In this document: positions 49,043 to 54,809 of the stretch, in pieces
Layout: the number at the start of each line of letters is the position of its first letter
Position numbering within the stretch: position 1 is the first letter of the stretch
DNA from: Streptomyces rubellomurinus
GTDB lineage: Bacteria > Actinomycetota > Actinomycetes > Streptomycetales > Streptomycetaceae
Assembly: GCF_000961885.1 (NCBI RefSeq)
Contig: NZ_JZKH01000050.1
Coordinates: 1 to 54,809 of the forward strand
Direction of reading: 5' to 3'
DNA: 54,809 bases
Made by a program: the position numbers and the translations under genes
Notes under the pieces: model-generated
What the model saw: the letters and a program-made list of their open reading frames with translations, nothing else
Databases searched by the model: none
Told to the model about the DNA's origin: nothing

Positions 49043-49888
49043 ATGGACGACTACGAGCCGGAGAGCTGGCTGATAGGCGCCGAGTTCGAGCAACCGACGC
49101 AGACGGACCTGCACACCGACCGGGCCCACCCGGCGCGGGTCTACGACTACCTCCTCGGCGGGAAGACCAACTTCCCGGCCGACCGGGCGGTCGGCGACCG
49201 CGTCCTCGCCGACTGGCCGGGCGCCCGCGCCGCCACCGCCGCCGCCCGCTCGGTGATGCACCGGATGGTCCACCGGCTCGCCGCGACGCACGGCGTCCGG
49301 CAGTTCCTCGACGTCGGCACCGGCATCCCCACCGCACCCAACCTGCACGAGGTCGTCCAACGCGTCGACCCGGCCTGCCGGGTGGTGTACGTCGACAACG
49401 ACCCGATCGTGCTCGCCCACTCCCGCGCCCTGCTCAGCAGCGCCCCCGAGGGCCGCACCGCCTACGTCGAGGGCGACCTGCGCGACCCGGAGAAGTTCCT
49501 CGCCGACCCGGCCGTCGCCGCCACCCTCGACCTCACCCGGCCGGTCGCGCTCACCCTGATCAACCTCGTGCACTTCCTCTCCGACGAGGCCGCGCACCCG
49601 CCCGTCCGGGCCCTGCTCGACGCACTGCCCGCCGGCAGCTTCCTCGCCCTCACCGCCGGCACCACCGACGCGGCCCCCGAGCGGGTCAGGCAGGGCTCCC
49701 GCCGCTACGCCGAGGCGGGCATGGAGGTCCACGCCCGCCCGCGGGACGGCGTCGAGCGGTTCTTCGCCGGGCTGGAACTCGACGACCCGGGCGTGGTGCT
49801 GATCAACCAGTGGCACCCGGAGCTCGGCGACGGCCCCGCGCCCACCGAGGAGACCCCGGCCTACGGCGGCATCGGCCGCAAGCCGTAG
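49043..49888 (+). CDS. SAM-dependent methyltransferase, DUF574/Methyltransf_19 family
   Basis: 281 residues. The family hallmark HPARVYDYLLGGKTNFPADR near residue 30 is followed by RQFLDVGTGIPTAPNLHEVV (SAM loop) and VVYVDNDPIVLAHSRALL. Streptomycetes encode many paralogues and their substrates are mostly unknown. The ATG follows GGGGAGG. It is a single gene between the MHS transporter and the phosphatase. Confidence 0.9.
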   Translation: MDDYEPESWLIGAEFEQPTQTDLHTDRAHPARVYDYLLGGKTNFPADRAVGDRVLADWPGARAATAAARSVMHRMVHRLAATHGVRQFLDVGTGIPTAPNLHEVVQRVDPACRVVYVDNDPIVLAHSRALLSSAPEGRTAYVEGDLRDPEKFLADPAVAATLDLTRPVALTLINLVHFLSDEAAHPPVRALLDALPAGSFLALTAGTTDAAPERVRQGSRRYAEAGMEVHARPRDGVERFFAGLELDDPGVVLINQWHPELGDGPAPTEETPAYGGIGRKP

Positions 49889-50005
49889 GGCCCGTCCGTC
49901 CGCTGATCCACCGTCAGTTCGCTGCGGAATAGTGATCGACTTTACGTGCGCATGCCATTTACAGTGCTCCGGAGTCGAAACCCCCACTCGGCAGGCGGAG
50001 TTCAC

Positions 50006-51649
50006 ATGACGATCCCACGCAGGTCCATCCTCAAGAGCACCTCCGCGGCCGGAGCCGCGCTGGTGGCCGGCGCCGCGGCCGCCCAGCCGGCCTCGGCCGA
50101 CGACGGCGGCAACGCCGGCAACGGCAACGGCGACGCTCCCGCGAGCCCGCTGCTGCGGACCACCCCGCACCGCACCGGCACCCCCAGCGTCAGCGGCCTG
50201 CACCTGCAGTTCGGCACCGACGCCTCGACCGAGATGACCGTCTCCTGGATCACCCCGGTCTCCGTCCGCCGCCCGCAGGTGCGGCTCGGCACGGCCGGCG
50301 GCGAGCTCGGCCGGGTCTTCGAAGCCGAGACCCGCACCTACCGCGACGCCCTGGACAAGGCGGAGGTGTACGTCCACCACGCCCGGCTCACCGGCCTGCG
50401 CCCCGGCAGCACCTACCTCTACAGCGCCGGCCACGACGGCTCCGCCCCCGAGACCGGCAGCTTCACCACCGCCCCGCGCGGCCGCGTCCCCTTCACCTTC
50501 ACCAGCTTCGGCGACCAGGCCACCCCCAACCTCCGCCGCCGGATCGTCTTCCCGGACGGGATGCCCTCACCGCTCGGCAAGTACCCCGTCTACATGAGCA
50601 GCCAGGTCGGCTCCCCGCACGCCGCCGACATCGTCGCCGCCGTCGAGCGCGTCGGCCCGCTGTTCAACCTGGTCAACGGCGACCTCTGCTACGCCTCCTA
50701 CAGCGGCCGCCACGGCCAGAGCCGCACCGCCACCTGGGCCGACTGGTTCATCAACAACAGCCGCTCGACCCGGCTGCGCCCCTGGATGCCCTGCGCCGGC
50801 AACCACGAGAGCGAGAGCGGCAACGGCCCGATCGGCGCCCTCGGTTACCAGACCTACTTCGCCCTGCCCGACTCGGCCGCCGACCGCGACGAGGAGACCC
50901 GGGGCATGTGGTACGCCTTCACGGTCGGCTCGGTGCGCTTCATCAGCCTCGCCAACGACGACGAGACGATCCAGATGTCCACCGAGACCTACCTGCGCGG
51001 CTACTCCGGCGGCGCCCAGCGGCGCTGGCTGGAGCGCGAGTTGCGCGCGGCGCGGGGCGACCGGGGGATCGACTGGATCGTCGTCTGCATGCACCACCCG
51101 ATGATCTCCACCTCGCTGAACGGCGCGGGCAGCGACCTGGGCCTGCGCGAGGCGTGGGGCCCGCTGTTCGACTCCTACGGGGTCGACCTGGTGGTCTGCG
51201 GCCACGAGCACTACTACGAGCGCTCCCACCCCGTGCGCGGCACCCTGCCCAACGACACCCGCACCCCGGTGCCCACCGGCACCGACCCGGCCCTGGCCGA
51301 CACCGGCCGGGGCACCGTCCACATGATCATCGGCGCGGGCGGCAACGCGGCGACCACCCAGGACGAACTGTTCCAGGAGCCCAAGAGCCGGGTGGTCGTC
51401 GGCCTGGAGGACAAGCCGGCGCCGGGCGCGCCCAACCGCGAGTCGATCTGGCTCGTCGAGGACGCCCCCTGGGCCGCCTTCCAGGACCGCAAGAACACCC
51501 ACGGCTTCGCCGCCTTCGACGTCGACCCCGGCGACCGGCGCGGCGGCACCACCACGATGCGGGTCACCTACTACACCTTCGACGGCCCGCACGGGGACCT
51601 CACCCCGGTGGACACCTTCACCCTGCACCGGCGCCGGACCGACGGGTAA
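50006..51649 (+). CDS. Tat-exported purple acid phosphatase-like metallophosphoesterase
   Basis: 547 residues. A Tat signal (IPRRSILKSTSAAGAALVAG) is followed by a fibronectin-like N-terminal domain (about 60-165, with EMTVSWITPVSVRRPQVRLG) and the metallophosphoesterase. Metal ligands are visible in order: SFGDQATPN, LVNGDLCYAS, CAGNHESES, CMHHPMISTS and CGHEHYYERSHP. It should hydrolyse phosphomonoesters outside the cell. The ATG follows GGCGGAG. A PhoP-type box is not obvious upstream. Confidence 0.92.
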   Translation: MTIPRRSILKSTSAAGAALVAGAAAAQPASADDGGNAGNGNGDAPASPLLRTTPHRTGTPSVSGLHLQFGTDASTEMTVSWITPVSVRRPQVRLGTAGGELGRVFEAETRTYRDALDKAEVYVHHARLTGLRPGSTYLYSAGHDGSAPETGSFTTAPRGRVPFTFTSFGDQATPNLRRRIVFPDGMPSPLGKYPVYMSSQVGSPHAADIVAAVERVGPLFNLVNGDLCYASYSGRHGQSRTATWADWFINNSRSTRLRPWMPCAGNHESESGNGPIGALGYQTYFALPDSAADRDEETRGMWYAFTVGSVRFISLANDDETIQMSTETYLRGYSGGAQRRWLERELRAARGDRGIDWIVVCMHHPMISTSLNGAGSDLGLREAWGPLFDSYGVDLVVCGHEHYYERSHPVRGTLPNDTRTPVPTGTDPALADTGRGTVHMIIGAGGNAATTQDELFQEPKSRVVVGLEDKPAPGAPNRESIWLVEDAPWAAFQDRKNTHGFAAFDVDPGDRRGGTTTMRVTYYTFDGPHGDLTPVDTFTLHRRRTDG

Positions 51650-51667
51650 CCGTCGGCCCGGCCCGTG

Positions 51668-51711
51668 GTCCAGGGCTCACCAGGGTCCAGGGCTGAGCGG
51701 CGTCCAGGGCT
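51668..51711. repeat. 17-bp-spaced tandem repeat
   Basis: GTCCAGGGCT occurs at 51668, 51685 and 51702, exactly 17 bp apart, with partly conserved spacers. It fills the gap between the convergent phosphatase and P450 genes and touches the P450 stop. Confidence 0.7.
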
Positions 51712-53219
51712 CAGCGGCGGAAGAAGCCGGTCAGCACGTCCCACCAGCTGCGCCGCTGCGCCGGGACGGCGGCGGCCGGCCGCGGCGCCCCGGCGGGCCG
51801 GTCGGCACCGGCCGCCCCGCCGGCGTCGCCCGGCTCCGCCGCCACGGCGGTGGCCGCCGCGGCCACCGCCGCCGCGGCCTCGGCGGCGGCGCGTTCGCGC
51901 GCCTCGTCCTCGGCCACCGACTGCGGGTCCGGCTCGATCTCGCGCGGGGTGAACTCGACCGGCAGCGCCACCAGGTGGCGGGAGATCCAGGCCGAGGTCC
52001 AGACCAGTTCCTCCTCCGGCACGGCGAGCCGGACGTCCGGCAGCAGGGTGAGCAGGATGTCGATGCCCGCCTCGGCGACGTGCCGGCCGATGTCCTGGCC
52101 CGGGCACTCGTGCGGCCCGGCGCCGAAGGACAGGTGGGAGCGGTTGCCGTAGAGCGGGGTGGCCAGGTCGGGGCGGACCACCGGGTCGACGTTCCCGGCC
52201 GCGAGGCCGAGCAGCAGCAGGTCGCCGGCCTTGATCTGCTGGCCGCCGAGCTCGGTGTCGGTGGTCGCCCAGCGCCCGGCCACCAGGGACATCGGCGGGG
52301 AGTCCCACAGCACCTGGTCGAGCGCCTCGCCGAGGGTCATCTGGCCGCCGGACAGGTGGGCGCGGAAGCGCGGGTCGGTGAGGACCATCTTCAGCGAGTC
52401 GGCGATCAGGTTGACGGTGGTCTCGTTGGCGGCGAGCAGCACCACCCGCAGGTGCTCCATCACCTCGTCGTCGGTGAGCCCGGCCGGGTGCGCGAGCAGC
52501 CGGCTGGTGAGATCGTCGCCCGGGTCGGCGCGCTTGATCGCGATGGTGCGGCGCAGGCCGGCCACCACGTACTCGTTGCTGGCCACCGCCGTCTCGGTGC
52601 CCTTCATCAGGTCCCGGGCGGCGTCGACCAGTTGCGGGCCGTACTCGTCGGGCATGCCGAGCAGCTTGGTCATCACCAGCATCGGCAGGTGCTCGGCGAA
52701 CTGGGTGATCAGCTCGGCCCGGCCGGTCCGCCCGACGACCTGGACCAGGTCGGTGGTGAAGCGCCGCACGTGGCGGCGGATGCCGCGCCGGTCGAAGCCG
52801 TTCAGGCCGTCCAGCAGGGCGTCGCGCAGCCGCCGGTGCTCCTCGCCGTCCGCGAACACGCAGATCGGCTGCCAGGCGACGACCGGCATCAGCGGCGAGT
52901 CCGGGGGGATCTCGTTGTTGCGGAAGGCCGTCCAGCGCCGGGAGTCCCGGGAGAACAGCGAGGGGGTGCGCATCACGGTGATGTTGGCGGCGTGGCCGAG
53001 GACCAGCCAGGCCCGGTGGTCGCCGTGCAGCAGCACCGGGGCGACCTCGCCGTACTCGGCGCGCAGCTTCTCGTTGAGGCCCGCCGGGTCGGTCTCGGCC
53101 TCCGGCCCGTACAGCCGGCGCAGGCCGCCGGGGCCGATCGGGTCGATCGCGGGGCGCCCGTGGGCGGGGCAGCCGGGCGGCGGGGTGAGGGCGGCGTCGC
53201 CGGGGAACGGGGTGGTCAC
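51711..53219 (-). CDS. cvnE: Conservon cytochrome P450 lacking ExxR (CYP157-like)
   Basis: 502 residues. The haem loop SFGAGPHECPGQDIGR places the thiolate at Cys372, and the I-helix reads LLAANETTVN. In the K helix, where ExxR is expected, the sequence is LDQVLWDSPPM (301-310), so both Glu and Arg are missing, as described for CYP157 enzymes of streptomycete conservons. An Ala/Glu-rich tail (about 440-485) follows the P450 domain and ends RRSWWDVLTGFFRR. It is the last gene of the cvn operon, 36 bp after cvnD. The substrate is unknown. Confidence 0.9.
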   Translation of the reverse strand: MTTPFPGDAALTPPPGCPAHGRPAIDPIGPGGLRRLYGPEAETDPAGLNEKLRAEYGEVAPVLLHGDHRAWLVLGHAANITVMRTPSLFSRDSRRWTAFRNNEIPPDSPLMPVVAWQPICVFADGEEHRRLRDALLDGLNGFDRRGIRRHVRRFTTDLVQVVGRTGRAELITQFAEHLPMLVMTKLLGMPDEYGPQLVDAARDLMKGTETAVASNEYVVAGLRRTIAIKRADPGDDLTSRLLAHPAGLTDDEVMEHLRVVLLAANETTVNLIADSLKMVLTDPRFRAHLSGGQMTLGEALDQVLWDSPPMSLVAGRWATTDTELGGQQIKAGDLLLLGLAAGNVDPVVRPDLATPLYGNRSHLSFGAGPHECPGQDIGRHVAEAGIDILLTLLPDVRLAVPEEELVWTSAWISRHLVALPVEFTPREIEPDPQSVAEDEARERAAAEAAAAVAAAATAVAAEPGDAGGAAGADRPAGAPRPAAAVPAQRRSWWDVLTGFFRR

Positions 53220-53255
53220 AAGGTCTCCGGAATCAGGGATCGGGGGGAGGGCCGG

Positions 53256-53873
53256 TCAGCGCGGGGCGGGCACGGCGAGGTCGTACAGGTAGCGCATCAG
53301 GGTCATCAGGGCGTCCCGGCTGGACTCGCGGCTGCGCGCGTCGCACGGGACGATGGGCACGTGGGGCGGCAGGTCGAGGGCCTGGCGCAGCTCGTCCAGC
53401 GCGTAACTGGGCGCCTCCGGGAAGCCGTTGACGGCGACCACGAAGGGCACGCCGCGGTCCTCCAGCCGCCCGATCACCTCGAAGCTGACCTCCAGTCGGC
53501 GGGTGTCGACCAGGACGACGGCGCCGAGCGCGCCCTCGAACAGGCCGTTCCAGAGGAACCAGAAGCGCTCCTGCCCGGGGGTGCCGAAGACGTACAGGAC
53601 GAGCTTGTCGTCGATGCTGATCCGGCCGAAGTCCATGGCGACGGTGGTCGCGGTCTTCTGCTCCACGCCGGTCGGGTCGTCGACGCCGATGCCGGCCTGG
53701 GTCATGGTCTCCTCGGTGGTCAGCGGGCGGATCTCGCTCACCGAGCCGACCAGCGTCGTCTTGCCGACGCCGAACCCGCCCACGATCACCACCTTGACCG
53801 CCATCGCGACGGAGTCCGGCAGGCGGTCCTCGGCCGCCGGGCCGACCACGGTGTCAGAGCCGTTGAAGTCCAT
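53256..53873 (-). CDS. cvnD: Conservon GTPase CvnD
   Basis: 205 residues. The GTPase P-loop is VKVVIVGGFGVGKTTLVGS, the switch II region is YVFGTPGQERFWFLW, and VVAVNGFPEAP is the position of NKxD. This is the MglA-like/Ras-like type found in streptomycete conservons, in which the GTPase relays a signal from the CvnA kinase through CvnB and CvnC. ATG follows GGAGGCGGTGATCC and the frame overlaps the end of cvnC by 20 bp, so translation is coupled. Confidence 0.95.
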   Translation of the reverse strand: MDFNGSDTVVGPAAEDRLPDSVAMAVKVVIVGGFGVGKTTLVGSVSEIRPLTTEETMTQAGIGVDDPTGVEQKTATTVAMDFGRISIDDKLVLYVFGTPGQERFWFLWNGLFEGALGAVVLVDTRRLEVSFEVIGRLEDRGVPFVVAVNGFPEAPSYALDELRQALDLPPHVPIVPCDARSRESSRDALMTLMRYLYDLAVPAPR

Positions 53874-54216
53874 GGATCACCGCCTCCAGCAGGGCACGGT
53901 CGGGGAGTTCCGCCCGGGGGACGGCGGAGCGGGCCTCGATCCGCCCGTCGTCGAGCAGGTCCGCCAGCAGGACGGTGACCACGCTCGTGGGCAGTTCGAG
54001 GTAGGCGGAGACCTCCGCGACCGACAGCGGGGAGCGGCACAGCCGGAGGATGGCCGCGTGCTCGGGCTGCAGGGTGGGCGTCGGCTCCGCGAGGGAGACG
54101 ATCAGGGTGACCAGGTCGAAGACGCCCGGCCCGGAGGGGCCGCTGCGACCGCGCGTGATCACGTAGAGGCGATCGGGATCGGGGCCGTCCCAGCCGCTCT
54201 GGTCGGCTGCGGTCAT
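53854..54216 (-). CDS. cvnC: Conservon DUF742 protein CvnC
   Basis: 120 residues, standard length. It has DPDRLYVITRGRSGPSG, ILRLCRSPLSVAEVSAYLEL and VVTVLLADLLDDGRIEAR, the winged-helix-like DUF742 pattern. It is thought to work with CvnA, CvnB and CvnD as a membrane-associated signalling complex. It overlaps cvnD by 20 bp and starts 62 bp after cvnB. Confidence 0.95.
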   Translation of the reverse strand: MTAADQSGWDGPDPDRLYVITRGRSGPSGPGVFDLVTLIVSLAEPTPTLQPEHAAILRLCRSPLSVAEVSAYLELPTSVVTVLLADLLDDGRIEARSAVPRAELPDRALLEAVIHGLQRL

Positions 54217-54278
54217 GTGCTCGCCTCACTGTGCTCGGTCATGTCACGTGCTGCCTGTCGCCGTCAGGACGAGGGCGG

Positions 54279-54686
54279 TCACGCGACCGCCTCGGGGTTG
54301 CGCGGCGGGGCGGACAGGTGCTCGCCGATCCGGGCCACCAGGTCGCGCATCTGGTGGCTGACCAGGCCCGCGTCCACGCCCTCGTCGGCGAGCACCGCGA
54401 GGTAGGCGCGGTCACCGGCCGACATCAGGTAGAAGTAGCCGCCGTCCACCTCGATCACCACCAGCCGCATCGAGCCGTTCCCGTGCGGGAACTGCTGCCC
54501 GACCGCGCTCGCCAGGCTCTGCAGCCCGGCGCAGGCGGCGGCCAGCCGGTCCGCGGTGTCCGGGTCGGCGCCATACTGGGCGATCCGCAGGCCGTCCGAG
54601 GACAGCACGATGATGTGCCGCACGTACGGGACGCTGTGCGCGAGGTCGTTCAGGATCCAGTCCATGTTGTTGCGGTGCGGAATCAC
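54279..54686 (-). CDS. cvnB: Conservon roadblock/LC7 protein CvnB
   Basis: 135 residues with the roadblock/LC7 fold: WILNDLAHSVPYVRHIIVLS, SDGLRIAQYG, LQSLASAVGQQF and LVVIEVDGGYFYLMSAGDRA. In myxobacterial and streptomycete systems such proteins regulate the partner GTPase. The GTG overlaps the stop of cvnA by 4 bp, so coupling is likely. Confidence 0.95.
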   Translation of the reverse strand: MIPHRNNMDWILNDLAHSVPYVRHIIVLSSDGLRIAQYGADPDTADRLAAACAGLQSLASAVGQQFPHGNGSMRLVVIEVDGGYFYLMSAGDRAYLAVLADEGVDAGLVSHQMRDLVARIGEHLSAPPRNPEAVA

Positions 54687-54809
54687 TGCTCGCCTTTCCC
54701 TGCCGTCTCTTCACTGGTCTGAAAACCGGTCCGACCGGACGAACCGGCGGACGGGCCGGTGCCCTTGTAGCCGTCCATGAACGCCTCCAGCCACAGGCCG
54801 GGCTCCTTC
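54683..54809 (-). CDS. cvnA: Conservon sensor kinase CvnA, 3' end only
   Basis: The last 42 codons are visible; the rest is beyond the window. It reads KEPGLWLEAFMDGYKGTG and ends EETAGKGEQ-stop, a low-complexity tail typical of conservon histidine kinases. Assignment rests on position upstream of cvnB, the 4-bp overlap with it and the conserved cvnABCD order. Confidence 0.8.
   Translation of the reverse strand, partial: KEPGLWLEAFMDGYKGTGPSAGSSGRTGFQTSEETAGKGEQ

Noticed and set aside
1..54809. CRISPR array, tRNA or rRNA genes, insertion sequences
   Set aside because: No regularly spaced 25-40 bp repeats with unique spacers, no cloverleaf or rRNA-like stretches and no transposase or integrase motifs were seen. 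The short tandem arrays are not CRISPR.

Overview
The window is chromosomal DNA from a high-GC actinomycete, most likely Streptomycetaceae (Streptomyces or Kitasatospora). This rests on strong third-position GC bias, many GTG and TTG starts, 4-bp stop/start overlaps, a conservon (cvn) operon, a 2-methylisoborneol (2-MIB) gene pair, an RNase Sa-type secreted ribonuclease, and sugar ABC operons without their own ATPase. I see no tRNA, rRNA, CRISPR array, transposase or integrase. The species assignment is inference.

Layout. 1-4.2 kb: minus-strand sugar ABC operon (lipoprotein binding protein, two permeases, start of a secreted protein cut by the window edge) behind a DeoR regulator with a clear terminator. 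4.3-10.7 kb: MASE1 membrane protein beside a SpoIIE-type phosphatase, an ABM monooxygenase, a methyltransferase, an NmrA-like protein, a membrane-anchored secreted protein, and two abutting gene remnants (alpha/beta hydrolase, MmyB-type regulator). 10.7-13.8 kb: ECF41-type sigma factor with an NADH-dehydrogenase-like flavoprotein, and a membrane protein. 13.9-27.1 kb: two divergent operons around a 94-bp promoter region with a perfect CTGTATACAG palindrome. The left operon encodes split glycine-decarboxylase P-protein subunits, an AcoX/NAD-kinase-like protein, an SDR and a GntR/FCD regulator. The right operon encodes a second sugar ABC importer, a GH42 beta-galactosidase and a Tat-exported GH63-like glycosidase, all translationally coupled. 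27.1-33 kb: RNase HI with an extra C-terminal Cys module, a lipoprotein with an apparently non-canonical start, two membrane proteins, a sphingomyelinase and a thioesterase-like protein.

33-43 kb looks accessory. It holds a radical-SAM enzyme with a CX8CX2C cysteine motif, a block bounded by 67-bp direct repeats (65/67 identical) containing gene remnants, a stand-alone 5'-3' exonuclease and an aminotransferase, then a band-7/SPFH domain fused in frame to a Ser/Thr protein kinase, a broken terpene synthase, and the 2-MIB pair preceded by a coupled 21-codon ORF where related clusters carry a cyclic-nucleotide-binding gene.

43-51.7 kb holds mostly single genes (DHFR-like, an uncharacterised protein, RNase Sa, CHMI-like isomerase, secreted peptidase, MHS transporter, DUF574 methyltransferase, purple acid phosphatase), often separated by strong hairpins. 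51.7-54.8 kb is a conservon in the order cvnA (partial), cvnB, cvnC, cvnD, and a P450 that lacks the ExxR motif.

The most unusual items are the SPFH-kinase fusion, the split P-protein operon sharing an operator region with a glycan-use operon, the direct-repeat-bounded block with the odd radical-SAM gene beside it, and the small ORF in front of 2-MIB synthase.
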